Shown: positions 34,245-43,062 of the stretch, one piece after another | Numbering within the stretch: the stretch's first letter is position 1 | How the letters are laid out: each line of letters begins with the position of its first letter | Assembly: GCF_001611795.1 (NCBI RefSeq) | Contig: NZ_CP015098.1 | Coordinates: 4,030,001 to 4,094,000 of the forward strand | From: Streptomyces qaidamensis | GTDB lineage: Bacteria; Actinomycetota; Actinomycetes; Streptomycetales; Streptomycetaceae | Reading direction: 5' to 3' | Length of the DNA stretch: 64,000 nucleotides | Program-made: the position numbers and the translations under genes | The notes under the pieces: model-generated | Databases searched by the model: none | What the model saw: the letters and a program-made list of their open reading frames with translations, nothing else | Told to the model about the DNA's origin: nothing

Positions 34245-34257
34245 GACAGGACCTGTC
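34245..34257. promoter_or_regulatory. 13-bp palindrome at the glycosidase start
   Basis: gacagg a cctgtc is perfectly symmetric and ends 1 nt before the ATG at 34259. It contains the AGGA of the ribosome site, so a protein or a hairpin here would block initiation. Confidence 0.4.
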
Positions 34258-34258
34258 C

Positions 34259-35605
34259 ATGCGATACGCGCCGCCCGGCCTCTGCGTGAACGACTTCGAC
34301 CTCCTGCGCCACGCGGACGGCACCTACACCGTGCTGCACCTCCAGGGCCCGTGGACGTCCGAGTTCGACCACCTGCGCATGGAGACCTCGTACGGCCGGG
34401 CCACCTCCACCGACCTGGTCCACTGGGAGCCGCAGGGCACGGCCTTCGGCAACGGCCTGCCGGGCCGCTTCGACCAGCAGGCGGTGTGGACCATGCACGC
34501 CTTCCCGCACGGCCCCGGCATGGCGATGCTCTACACCGCCGTCTCCGGACTCACCCCGGACGGCTGGCCCCTGCAGTCGATCGGCCTGGCCCGCTCCGAG
34601 CGCACCGACGGCACCGGCTGGCGCCGCCACGGCACGGGGCCGGTCGTCGAGGCGGACGGGCGCTGGTACCGCACCGGCGACCGCATGGGCTGGCGCGACC
34701 CCTTCGTCGTGCGCGACGACGAGTCCGACGGCTGGGTGATGGTGGTCTGCGCCGCCGACGCCTCCCTGCCCGTCGAGGTCGGCGGGTGCGTCGCCTGGGC
34801 CACCTCCGACGACCTGGAGCACTGGACCGTCCACCCGCCGTTGGTCTCCCCCGGCGACGTCGACGAGTTCGAGTGCCCCGTCCTGGAACGCCTCGACGAC
34901 GGCGGCTGGCTGCTGCTCGGCTCCATCGGCGCCACCCGGGGCTTCGAGGCGTGGACCGCTCCGCGCCTGCGCGGCCCGTGGACCCGCCGCGGCCCGCTCG
35001 GCCCGACGGGCGCGTACGCCCCGCGCGTCGTCGCCGCCCCCGACGGCTCGCGCGTCGTGCTGCACACCACCCCGCGCCGCGTCGGCCTCAGCGACACCGG
35101 CGAGCGCTGCCGCGGCATGCTCGCCCAGCCCAAGGCCCTCGCCGTACCCGCGGATTCGGCACCCCGCCTGGAGTGGTGGCCGGGCCTGGACCCCTGGCTC
35201 GGTGGGGAGACGTACGACGCCCTCCTGCACGCGGTCGGCGACGTCAGCCTCTCCGGCCGCACCGAGATCGTCCTGCGCACGCAGGCCTCCGGCCCGGACC
35301 GGCCCGCGCTCACGGTCGGCTGCGACGGCAAGAACCTGTGGGTCACCGGCCCCGAGGGCACCCCGCTCGGCGAGACCCTCCTGCCGGAACCCGCCGCCGG
35401 CTTGCGCATCCTCACCGTCGGTGAGTACGTCGAGGTCTACGCCGACGGCGTCTTCGTCCTCACCACCCTGTGCTACTCCGGCCGCCCCGCACCCTGGACG
35501 GCCACCACCGAGGGCGGAGTCCGCCCCGTCGCCGTCCGCCCCCTGCGGCTGCCGGACCCGCACCGCGACGACGCCTCGGCCGTCTGGCCCGGCCCGCCGC
35601 ACTGA
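34259..35605 (+). CDS. GH32-like glycoside hydrolase (five-bladed propeller)
   Basis: 448 aa from ATG 34259; a TTG at 34226 is possible but lacks a ribosome site. The three acidic residues of GH32/GH68 are placed as expected: N11-D12 (nucleophile in a short version of the WMNDPNG block), WRDPFV with D147 (the RDP motif), and DEFECPVL with E205 (the EC motif, acid/base). A C-terminal beta-sandwich (about 300-445) follows. No signal peptide is seen, so it acts inside the cell on an imported fructoside such as sucrose or a fructo-oligosaccharide. It is divergent from lacI and the importer. Confidence 0.78.
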   Translation: MRYAPPGLCVNDFDLLRHADGTYTVLHLQGPWTSEFDHLRMETSYGRATSTDLVHWEPQGTAFGNGLPGRFDQQAVWTMHAFPHGPGMAMLYTAVSGLTPDGWPLQSIGLARSERTDGTGWRRHGTGPVVEADGRWYRTGDRMGWRDPFVVRDDESDGWVMVVCAADASLPVEVGGCVAWATSDDLEHWTVHPPLVSPGDVDEFECPVLERLDDGGWLLLGSIGATRGFEAWTAPRLRGPWTRRGPLGPTGAYAPRVVAAPDGSRVVLHTTPRRVGLSDTGERCRGMLAQPKALAVPADSAPRLEWWPGLDPWLGGETYDALLHAVGDVSLSGRTEIVLRTQASGPDRPALTVGCDGKNLWVTGPEGTPLGETLLPEPAAGLRILTVGEYVEVYADGVFVLTTLCYSGRPAPWTATTEGGVRPVAVRPLRLPDPHRDDASAVWPGPPH

Positions 35606-35677
35606 CCTGTCCACACGCCGTCTCACCCGACGGACGACGTTTCGCCCAGGTTTCTGGAAAGGGCTACGCTCCCCTGC

Positions 35678-36796
35678 GTGGCTGAGATCCAGATTCCTGC
35701 TGACATCAAGCCCGCCGACGGTCGATTCGGCGCGGGCCCCTCCAAGGTGCGGGTGGAGGCGCTGGACGCCCTGGCCGCCACCGGCACGTCCCTGCTCGGC
35801 ACCTCCCACCGCCAGGCTCCCGTCAAGAACCTGGTCGGCAAGGTGCGCGAAGGCATCAGCGAGCTGTTCCAGCTCCCCGACGGCTACGAGGTGATCCTCG
35901 GCAACGGCGGCTCCACCGCGTTCTGGGACGTGGCGACCCACGGCCTGATCGAGAACAAGTCGCAGCACCTCAGCTTCGGCGAGTTCTCCTCCAAGTTCGC
36001 CAAGGCCGCGAAGCTCGCCCCGTGGCTGGCCGAGCCGGACGTCATCTCCGCCGACCCGGGCACCCACCCGGAGGCGGTCGCCGGGGCGGGCGTGGACGTC
36101 TACGCGTTCACCCACAACGAGACCTCTACCGGTGTCGCCATGCCGATCAAGCGCGTGGCGGGCGCCGACGAGGGCGCCCTGGTCCTGGTGGACGCCACCT
36201 CCGGCGCGGGCGGCCTCCCCGTCGACATCGCCGAGACGGACGTCTACTACTTCGCCCCGCAGAAGTCCTTCGCCTCCGACGGCGGCCTGTGGATCGGCGT
36301 CTTCTCCCCGGCCGCGATCGAGCGCGCCGAGCGCGTCCACGCGTCCGGCCGGCACGTCCCGGAGTTCTTCTCGCTGCCGACGGCGATCGACAACTCCCGC
36401 AAGAACCAGACGTACAACACCCCGGCGCTGGCCACCCTCTTCCTGCTGAACCAGCAGCTGGAGTGGATCAACGGCCAGGGCGGCCTTGACTGGTCGGTCC
36501 GGCGCACCGCCACCTCCGCCCGTACGCTCTACGGCTGGGCCGAGGACATCAAGTACGCCAACCCGTTCGTCACCGACCCGGCCAAGCGCTCGCAGGTCAT
36601 CGGCACGATCGACTTCACGGACGAGGTCGACGCCGCCGCCGTCGCCAAGGTCCTGCGCGCCAACGGCATCGTCGACACCGAGCCCTACCGCAAGCTCGGC
36701 CGCAACCAGCTGCGCGTCGCGATGTTCCCGGCGATCGACCCGGCGGACATCGAGGCGCTCACCAAGTGCGTCGACTACGTGATCGAGAAGCTCTGA
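35678..36796 (+). CDS. serC: Phosphoserine aminotransferase
   Basis: 372 aa class-V aminotransferase of the actinobacterial SerC type. PLP Lys is K196 in FAPQKSFASDGG; D172 in VLVDATSGAGG contacts the ring. SHRQAPVKNL near residue 43 and the start FGAGPSKV are typical. It converts 3-phosphohydroxypyruvate and glutamate to phosphoserine in serine synthesis. The GTG at 35678 was chosen since it directly begins AEIQIPADIKP; an upstream TACGCT is a plausible -10. It is followed by a strong terminator. Confidence 0.94.
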   Translation: MAEIQIPADIKPADGRFGAGPSKVRVEALDALAATGTSLLGTSHRQAPVKNLVGKVREGISELFQLPDGYEVILGNGGSTAFWDVATHGLIENKSQHLSFGEFSSKFAKAAKLAPWLAEPDVISADPGTHPEAVAGAGVDVYAFTHNETSTGVAMPIKRVAGADEGALVLVDATSGAGGLPVDIAETDVYYFAPQKSFASDGGLWIGVFSPAAIERAERVHASGRHVPEFFSLPTAIDNSRKNQTYNTPALATLFLLNQQLEWINGQGGLDWSVRRTATSARTLYGWAEDIKYANPFVTDPAKRSQVIGTIDFTDEVDAAAVAKVLRANGIVDTEPYRKLGRNQLRVAMFPAIDPADIEALTKCVDYVIEKL

Positions 36797-36821
36797 CCTT
36801 CTCGCACACGACGTGAGTGTC

Positions 36822-36851
36822 GAGGGCGTCCCGCTCGTGCGGGGCGCCCTC
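36822..36851. terminator. Bidirectional terminator between serC and the FGE-like gene
   Basis: gagggcg (36822-36828) pairs with cgccctc (36845-36851), and the stem continues through a T-G wobble and ccc/ggg to a small loop, about 12 bp in all. It sits between convergent genes. Confidence 0.7.
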
Positions 36852-36859
36852 TGCCGCGC

Positions 36860-37522
36860 TCAGGCCGGCATCGAACGCGCCACCCGGAACCCCACGTCGT
36901 CGATCCGGAACGTCGGATGGCTCCGGCGGCGCACCGAGGCGCGGCAGCTCCAGTGTTCGTCGGACCAGCCGCCGCCGCGCAGCACCCGGTAGGTGCCGTA
37001 GACCTCCGCGTCGTAGAGGTCCCAGCACCAGTCCCAGACGTTGCCCAGCATGTCGTACAGGCCCCAGGCGTTGGGCTGCTTGCCGCCCACGGGGTGGATG
37101 CGGTCGTCCGCGTTGCCGCGGTACCAGGCGATCTCGTCGAGCGGGCCGTGACGGGGCCCGGTGCCGCCGGCGCGGCAGGCGTGTTCCCACTCGGCCTCGG
37201 TCGGCAGCCGGTAGCCGTCGGCGGCGGTGTCCCAGTCGGCGGCCCCGTCGCCGGACCGCACCTCGTACGCCGGGGTCAGGCCCTCGCGCCGGGACAGGGC
37301 GTTGCAGAACCGGACCGCGTCCCACCATGACACGCCCTCGACGGGCAGCAGCTCACCCCGGGCCGCGCTCGGACGCTCGCCGGTGACCTCGTCGTACCAG
37401 GCCTGGGTGACCGGCACCGCCGACATCCGGAACGACGCGACCTCGACCGTCCAGCTGCGCTCGGTCCGCCGGTCGGACAGCGTGACGGGCCCCGCCGGGA
37501 CGGCCACCATGTCGTTCAGCAC
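36860..37522 (-). CDS. FGE-sulfatase (SUMF1) domain protein without the FGE cysteine pair
   Basis: 220 aa from GTG 37522, which has GGGGG 4 nt upstream. SUMF1-type C-lectin fold: VPVTQAWYDEVTG, PVEGVSWWDAVRFCNALSRREG, GYRLPTEAEWEHACRAGG, NAWGLYDMLGNVWDWCWD and VLRGGGWSDEHWSCRASVRRRSHP. True formylglycine-generating enzymes have two active-site Cys in the last block; here only one Cys is present (WSCRAS). It is therefore more likely a member of the wider family (EgtB/PvdO-like non-sulfatase roles). No sulfatase gene is nearby. It is convergent with serC. Confidence 0.82.
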   Translation of the reverse strand: MLNDMVAVPAGPVTLSDRRTERSWTVEVASFRMSAVPVTQAWYDEVTGERPSAARGELLPVEGVSWWDAVRFCNALSRREGLTPAYEVRSGDGAADWDTAADGYRLPTEAEWEHACRAGGTGPRHGPLDEIAWYRGNADDRIHPVGGKQPNAWGLYDMLGNVWDWCWDLYDAEVYGTYRVLRGGGWSDEHWSCRASVRRRSHPTFRIDDVGFRVARSMPA

Positions 37523-37723
37523 ATCGCCCCCAGCGCGAGTCGTGGCGCCCCGAGCGGCCGCCGGTCGCTCCAAGTCGCGGTCGGCGCGGGGACGTTGTGA
37601 ACCTATCAAGTGGACAGCCTGTGAGAGGCCTGTCATGATCCTTTGGCTCTGGGCCGGGGGCCCGGGGCCGCAGTACAGGTGAAGTCCTGGAGGAATCGAT
37701 CCTCCGGGGGAGGGACGGAACGG

Positions 37724-38098
37724 ATGATGACTCGAATAACCGGCAGGGCCGGGCGCCTCGCCCTCGCGGTGGCCGGCGCAACTCTCGCCCTCGGGGTGAG
37801 CGTCGGCAGCGGTCCGGCGTGGGCCTACATCGAGGCCTGGCAGGGTGACGACAACGCCAAGGGCTTCGAGGGTGACCGCCGTCTCCGCGTCTGCGACATG
37901 GAGGCCGACACGAACGCGGTGGAGGGCGAGTACTTCCGCGTCTACGACAACGACTCGAGTCACCTCTGGGACAAGAACGGCGCCGGCCCGGACAACTGCG
38001 TGAGGACCGGCGCGGGTGCGATCCTCAACAAGATCCGCGTCTGCGAGCAGCAGTTCGCCAAGCCGGACGCGTGCGGTTCCTGGGCCTACCGGATCTAG
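37724..38098 (+). CDS. Small secreted protein with four cysteines
   Basis: 124 aa. Signal peptide MMTRITGRAGRLALAVAGAT followed by a hydrophobic stretch and predicted cleavage after AWA (residue 34). The mature part, about 90 residues, is acidic and has four Cys (57, 92, 107, 117) that can form two disulfides. ATG 37724 has GGGGGAGGGA upstream. I do not recognise the family. Its compactness, charge and export fit a small extracellular effector or inhibitor. A terminator separates it from the following ABC genes, so co-regulation is uncertain. Confidence 0.75.
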   Translation: MMTRITGRAGRLALAVAGATLALGVSVGSGPAWAYIEAWQGDDNAKGFEGDRRLRVCDMEADTNAVEGEYFRVYDNDSSHLWDKNGAGPDNCVRTGAGAILNKIRVCEQQFAKPDACGSWAYRI

Positions 38099-38110
38099 AG
38101 CGACTGCCGT

Positions 38111-38139
38111 GCGCCCGTCGCCGCCGTGGCGACGGGCGC
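38111..38139 (+). terminator. Strong hairpin terminator after the secreted protein
   Basis: gcgcccgtcgcc (38111-38122) and ggcgacgggcgc (38128-38139), 12-bp perfect stem, 5-nt loop, followed by gttct. Confidence 0.8.
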
Positions 38140-38181
38140 GTTCTCATGTTCGACCACTGCCTTCCTCGCAAGGGACTCCTG

Positions 38182-38865
38182 GTGCGCAATCCCGTCCTCC
38201 ACCTGCGTGACGTCCGGCTCGAACTGGCCGACCGCGTGCTGCTCAGCGGCGTCGATCTCACCGTCGCGGAGGGCGAGTCCGTCGCGTTGACGGGCCCCAG
38301 TGGCAGCGGGAAGAGCACGCTGCTCTCGTGTGTCCTGGGGCTCATCAGCCCGGACAGCGGAACCATCGAGGTGGCGGGCGCGGACGTCACGTCCCTGCGG
38401 GCCGGTGCGAGGGCGCGCCACCGGTCACGCCACATCGGCATGGTCTTCCAGTTCGGCGAACTGCTCCCGGAGCTGACGGCTCTGGAGAACGTGATGCTCG
38501 CCGCCATGCTGGGCGGTGTGCGAAGCTCCCGCGGACGCAGCGCTGCCGAAGAACTCCTCCACGACCTCGGCATCTCGGACACCTCGGTGGCGACGGGATC
38601 GCTGTCCGGCGGGGAGCGCCAGCGGGTGGCGATCGCCCGGGCCCTGGTCAACAGGCCGTCCCTGATCCTTGCCGACGAACCCACCGGCGCGCTCGATGAC
38701 GACAACCGCGACCGCGTCAGTCAACTGCTGTATTCGCTGCCCTCCCGATGGGGCTGCGGGCTTCTGCTCGTCACGCACGACCAGAAGGTGGCGCTCGGCG
38801 CCGAGCGCGTCGCACGGATCACGGACGGGCAGATCAGCATGGGGGCTCCGACGTGGGGCGGCTGA
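38182..38865 (+). CDS. ABC transporter ATP-binding protein, MacB/LolD type
   Basis: 227 aa from GTG 38182, with AAGGGA upstream; an ATG at 38146 directly follows the terminator and is less likely. Walker A GPSGSGKSTL, Q-loop MVFQFGELLPELTALENV, signature LSGGERQRVAIARAL, Walker B ILADEPTGALDDDN and H-loop LLVTHD are intact. This subfamily powers FtsX-type membrane proteins that do mechanical work, such as export of periplasmic substrates or peptide resistance. The next gene overlaps it by 13 bp. Confidence 0.92.
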   Translation: MRNPVLHLRDVRLELADRVLLSGVDLTVAEGESVALTGPSGSGKSTLLSCVLGLISPDSGTIEVAGADVTSLRAGARARHRSRHIGMVFQFGELLPELTALENVMLAAMLGGVRSSRGRSAAEELLHDLGISDTSVATGSLSGGERQRVAIARALVNRPSLILADEPTGALDDDNRDRVSQLLYSLPSRWGCGLLLVTHDQKVALGAERVARITDGQISMGAPTWGG

Positions 38866-41054
38866 GCGGGCGCGGCCTGACGCGGCAGCTGATGGCCATG
38901 GGGCTACGGGCCTCAAAGGGCGGTCCGGGGCACCGGCTGCGGAGTCTCGCGCTGGCACTGGCCACCGCGTTCCTCTGCTGCGCCGCCGGCACGGCGGTCA
39001 TCACCATGGCGGCGGACAGCGCGGAGCAGAGCCACGCCCAGGCGAGAGCACCCCGGTTCACCGGCAAGTTCCCGGGAGAGCGTGCCGTCGCCCACTGGCG
39101 GGAGAGCGGTGACACGGTCGGCGGACTTCAGCACAGTGTCATCTTCGTCGAGCCGCTGACTCCCGGCGCCTCGCCGCCCCCCGGCCTGTCCGCATGGCCA
39201 CGGCCGGGGGAGGCCGTGCTCTCCCCGGCGCTTGCCGCGGCCGGGCAGCGGGAGGGGATCTCCCACCGTTACGGACGGGACGCGGGGAGGATCTCCGCCG
39301 AAGGTCTCACGTCTCCGTCGGAGCGCCTGGTCTACGTCAGACCGACGGCCGCCAAATCCCCCGAGTGGGACAGGACGATGGAGATCTCCGGCTTCGGCGA
39401 CCCCGATCCCACGCCGTTCGGGGACTCGATCGGCGTGGTCGACGCCGATGCGTTCATGGCGGCCGTGCTCGGCTTTCTGGGCCTTCCGGCCGCCGTCCTG
39501 ACCGTGGTGGCCCTGCGCTGCGGTTCTGCTGCACGTGACCGTCGTACGGCTTTGCTCGACGCGCTCGGCGGCACGTGGCGGCACCGGGCCCTCGTGTGCG
39601 TGGGCGAAGCGCTGTGGCCGGTCGGGGCAGGTGCCTTGATCGGGACGCTGCCGCTCGTGACGGCGGCGTACACCGACGTCGCCGTTCCGCTCACCGACTA
39701 CACGCTCTCGGCGGCGGCCGTTCGCGCCTGGCTGCCGGCGGTCCTCCTCGGCGCGGCGGGTGCGGCAGCCGGGGTGCTGGTCGCCTCGGTGCTGCTGCAC
39801 CGGAAGAAGGGGGACGGCCGCTCCCCCCGCACGCTGACCGAGGGCCGGGTGAAGCGGCGTTACGCGCTGCTGTGCGCGCTCGGTCTCGTGCTGGCCATGC
39901 CGGTCGATCTCGGGCCGCTCGCTCCGGACTACCGCGTCAGCATCGTGCAGTACGCGATCGGCATCGTCCTGACGCTCGCGACCCTGCCCGCGTTGATCGC
40001 CTGGGCGATGACGGCCCTCGGGCGACGGCTGGCCGGCCGGTCCATCGCGAAGCGGTATCCGGGCGGGCTCATCGCCGGCCGTTGGCTGCACGCCCATCCG
40101 GGAGTCATCGCGCGTCTGGTGGTCGCCGTCGTGGTGGGCCTGGGTCTGGTCAGCCAGGTGCAGCTGTGGGTGAGCCGGACCACGGTGGCGGCCGCCGAGG
40201 CCAGGCAGACGTTCGATGCTCTGGGGGACAGCGTCCTGATCATCAGAAGCCGTGTCCAGCCGGCCTCGCACATCAAGGCGTTCCAAGAGGACACGGGACA
40301 GGGGCGCGCTGTGTTCGCTCTGGTCCAGGATCGCGGGGAGCCGGCCGTGCTCACCGGTCCCTGTGCGAGCTGGAAGGCTGTTCAGCTCCCCTGCCCGCCC
40401 CCTCGGTCCACCGTCCTGCGCGACGGTGACCGGCGGCTGAGCGAGCTGGGGCGCTGGGAAACCGGGACGCCGGACCTGCGCATCGCCAGCGACGGCATCC
40501 CCACAACGGGCGCACGCGGTGGCGTCGCAGAGATCAAACTCGTGGTGATCTCCCGCCCGGGTGACGCGTCGGCCGCCGGCACGGTCCGGGAAGCGGCCTA
40601 CCGCCATCTGGGTACGGCGCCCTTGGTCAACGTCCTCGCAGGCGCGCAGCTGGGTGGCGCCCTGCTGGACGAGACCATCGCGAACTGGGTGACGCTGCTC
40701 GGCCTGGGGGGCATGCTCATGGCCGCACTCGCCGCCGCCTTCAGCGCCTTGGCGGAGTTCCAGGTCTTCGGAAGCCGGCTCGCTCCCGTCGGCGTCCTGG
40801 CGGGAGACACACACGTGTTCCGGTCCACCGCACTGTGGTACCTGTCCGTGCCGATCGGCGTGGCCGGTTGCGCCGGCGCCGTCGTGTCCGCCGTCCTCGG
40901 ATATCCGATGGTGACCACGGGCGGGGCCCGCTGGGCACCGGAGCTCACCGCGGTGACGGTGGCGGGGAGCACGCTGCTGGCGATCTGCGTCGGCCTCGCG
41001 GGAGGCCAGGGAGTGGTCGCCCGGGCCAGGAGCTGGAGACCGGGCGCCGACTGA
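38853..41054 (+). CDS. FtsX/MacB-type ABC permease
   Basis: 733 aa from GTG 38853 (VGRLSGRGLTRQL; GGGGG 7 nt upstream), which lies inside the ATPase gene. N-terminal span LALALATAFLCCAAGTAVI, a large extracellular domain (about 50-200), a second group of spans (210-330), a further central domain, and C-terminal spans (about 620-720) with the typical FtsX re-entry LGGMLMAALAAAFSALAEF. It is a two-FtsX-repeat actinomycete permease. With the ATPase it makes a complete exporter; the small secreted protein upstream could be its cargo or target. Confidence 0.85.
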   Translation: MGRLSGRGLTRQLMAMGLRASKGGPGHRLRSLALALATAFLCCAAGTAVITMAADSAEQSHAQARAPRFTGKFPGERAVAHWRESGDTVGGLQHSVIFVEPLTPGASPPPGLSAWPRPGEAVLSPALAAAGQREGISHRYGRDAGRISAEGLTSPSERLVYVRPTAAKSPEWDRTMEISGFGDPDPTPFGDSIGVVDADAFMAAVLGFLGLPAAVLTVVALRCGSAARDRRTALLDALGGTWRHRALVCVGEALWPVGAGALIGTLPLVTAAYTDVAVPLTDYTLSAAAVRAWLPAVLLGAAGAAAGVLVASVLLHRKKGDGRSPRTLTEGRVKRRYALLCALGLVLAMPVDLGPLAPDYRVSIVQYAIGIVLTLATLPALIAWAMTALGRRLAGRSIAKRYPGGLIAGRWLHAHPGVIARLVVAVVVGLGLVSQVQLWVSRTTVAAAEARQTFDALGDSVLIIRSRVQPASHIKAFQEDTGQGRAVFALVQDRGEPAVLTGPCASWKAVQLPCPPPRSTVLRDGDRRLSELGRWETGTPDLRIASDGIPTTGARGGVAEIKLVVISRPGDASAAGTVREAAYRHLGTAPLVNVLAGAQLGGALLDETIANWVTLLGLGGMLMAALAAAFSALAEFQVFGSRLAPVGVLAGDTHVFRSTALWYLSVPIGVAGCAGAVVSAVLGYPMVTTGGARWAPELTAVTVAGSTLLAICVGLAGGQGVVARARSWRPGAD

Positions 41055-41156
41055 TCGGCTGCTGGGCGCAGGGGGCTCCCTGCGTCCAGCGCCCGGCCCG
41101 CGGAGCACGCGCATCGCACGAAGCGACCGCCGCCGCCCGGGCCCCCGCGCGCGCAC

Positions 41157-41184
41157 GAGGCGCCCGGGAAGCCCCGGGCGCCTC
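41157..41184. terminator. Bidirectional terminator between permease and peptidase genes
   Basis: gaggcgcccggg (41157-41168) and cccgggcgcctc (41173-41184), a 12-bp perfect stem with a 4-nt loop, between convergent genes. Confidence 0.8.
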
Positions 41185-41219
41185 TCCCGTCAGATCAGCC
41201 GCTGCTCAGCCGGAAGAAC

Positions 41220-42830
41220 TCACCGGCCGAACCCCAGGATCCCGCGCAGGCCGTCACCGACCGCCGCGACGGCGGGCTGCGGCGTGCTCGGCGCCTTCTG
41301 CGCCGCCGGCTGCGGCTTCGGGTCGGGGTTCTTCTTGCACACCGCGTCGGCCACACCGTTGCCGTGCGGGACCTTGCCGTCGGTCAGGTACGTGGCGAGG
41401 TGCTTGTCCAGGCAGGCGTTGCCGCTCAGCGTGACGCCGTGGTTGCCGCCGCCCTGCTCCACCACCAGGCTGGAGCCCTTCAGCAGCCGGTGCATGGTGA
41501 CACCGCCCTGGTAGGGCGTGGCCGCGTCGTCCGTCGCCTGGAACAGCAGCACCGGCGGGAGCTTGCTGTTGGCGACGTTCACCGGCTTCAGCGTCTTCGT
41601 CGGCCAGAACGCGCACGGTGCGTTGTACCAGGCGTTGTTCCAGGCCATGAACGGCGCCTTCTCGTACACCGCCCAGTTGTCCTTGCGCCACTGCTTCCAG
41701 TCGCGCGGCCAGGACGCGTCACGGCACTGCACCGAGGTGTAGACGCTGTAGCCGTTGTCGCCGGAGGCGTCGATCGCCGCGATGTTGTCGTAGGCCTCGA
41801 CCAGCGCGGCGGTGTCGTGGCTGTTGACGTAGGCCGCGAACGTCTGGGCGAGCGTGGGCCAGTAGCCGTTGTTGTAGCCGCCGGGGAGGAAGATGTCCTC
41901 CAGCTCGGAGGCGCCCACCTTGCCGCCCGCGGGCTTCTTGGCCAGGGCCGCCCGCATGGCGTACCACTTGGCCTCGATCTTCTTCGGGTCCGTGCCGAGC
42001 TTGTACGTGGAGTCGTACTTGGCTATCCACGTCATGAACGCCTTGTGACGCTTGTCGAAGGCGTAGTCCTGCTGGATGTTGTCGTCGTACCAGACACCGG
42101 TCGGGTCGACGATCGAGTCCAGGACCAGGCGCCGCACCCGCTCGGGGAACAGCTTGGCGTAGACGGCGCCCAGGTAGGTGCCGTACGAGTAGCCGAAGTA
42201 GTTGATCTTCGGTGCGCCCAGGGCCTTGCGGATCGAGTCCATGTCCTTCACGGCGCTGACCGTGTCGATGTACGGCAGGACGTCCTTGTACTTCGTGCCG
42301 CAGGCCTTGGCGAAGGACTTGGCGCGCTTGAGGTTGGCCTTCTCGAGGGCCGGTGTGCTGGGTACGGAGTCGGGGCGGACCGGGTCGAAGTAGCCCGGCT
42401 TGCAGTCCAGGGCGGGCTGGCTCTCGCCCACTCCGCGCGGGTCGAAGCCGATCACGTCGTACTGGGCCGCGACCTCCTTGGGCAGGGACGACGCGACGAA
42501 CGGGGCCAGCGACAGACCGCTGCCACCGGGGCCGCCGGGGTTGACGAGCAGCGGGCCCTGGGACTTCGGCGCGGTGTGCGGCACGCGGGACAGCGCCAGC
42601 GTGATCTGCCTCCCCCGCGGCTTCGCGTAGTCGAGCGGCACCTTCAACGACGCGCACTGGAGCGTCGGGGCGTCGTCCGTACCGCATTTCTTCCATGCGA
42701 TCTGCGCCGCGGCGGTCGTCAGGGCGGCGGTGTTCGCGGAGTGTGACGCGCCGGCGTTGGCGGGGGCGGCGGCGAGCGTCCCGGCCAGGACGACCGTGAC
42801 GCCGCACAGTACGGCTGCGCTTCTTCTCAT
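41220..42830 (-). CDS. Secreted tripeptidyl aminopeptidase-like hydrolase (S33, SlpD/SlpE/Tap type)
   Basis: 536 aa. Signal peptide with cleavage after ANA (residue 26). Alpha/beta hydrolase with a cap domain: LLVNPGGPGGSGL oxyanion region, DVIGFDPRGVGES, nucleophile S215 in YFGYSYGTYLG, acid in QATDDAATPYQGG and His in GGGNHGV, all in place. Paired Cys occur near both ends. Relatives in Streptomyces are mycelium-associated or secreted aminopeptidases that remove tripeptides from exported proteins. A Pro/Ala-rich C-tail (about 505-525) precedes the terminus LRGILGFGR. Monocistronic. Confidence 0.88.
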   Translation of the reverse strand: MRRSAAVLCGVTVVLAGTLAAAPANAGASHSANTAALTTAAAQIAWKKCGTDDAPTLQCASLKVPLDYAKPRGRQITLALSRVPHTAPKSQGPLLVNPGGPGGSGLSLAPFVASSLPKEVAAQYDVIGFDPRGVGESQPALDCKPGYFDPVRPDSVPSTPALEKANLKRAKSFAKACGTKYKDVLPYIDTVSAVKDMDSIRKALGAPKINYFGYSYGTYLGAVYAKLFPERVRRLVLDSIVDPTGVWYDDNIQQDYAFDKRHKAFMTWIAKYDSTYKLGTDPKKIEAKWYAMRAALAKKPAGGKVGASELEDIFLPGGYNNGYWPTLAQTFAAYVNSHDTAALVEAYDNIAAIDASGDNGYSVYTSVQCRDASWPRDWKQWRKDNWAVYEKAPFMAWNNAWYNAPCAFWPTKTLKPVNVANSKLPPVLLFQATDDAATPYQGGVTMHRLLKGSSLVVEQGGGNHGVTLSGNACLDKHLATYLTDGKVPHGNGVADAVCKKNPDPKPQPAAQKAPSTPQPAVAAVGDGLRGILGFGR

Positions 42831-43015
42831 GGAGTTCTCTCGCAACGGTGAGGGGGGTCGGGCCCGTGAGTGACACGGGCCGTGCCGCATCGTTTCGAAG
42901 AGCGCGCAACACACGTACGGATTCGACCAAGACTTGACCGAATCGAGTCATAGTCTGCTCTCAGACACCCCTCAGAAAAGGGGAGTTACGGCAATCCGGA
43001 CACGCCGCCTCGGCA

Positions 43016-43047
43016 TGGGTACGCCCGGCGGTCACCGGGCGTACCCA
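43016..43047 (-). terminator. Terminator of the cellulase gene
   Basis: tgggtacgcccgg (43016-43028) and ccgggcgtaccca (43035-43047), a 13-bp perfect stem, 6-nt loop, 16 nt past the cellulase stop. Confidence 0.75.
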
Positions 43048-43062
43048 CTCACCGCCGCGCGC

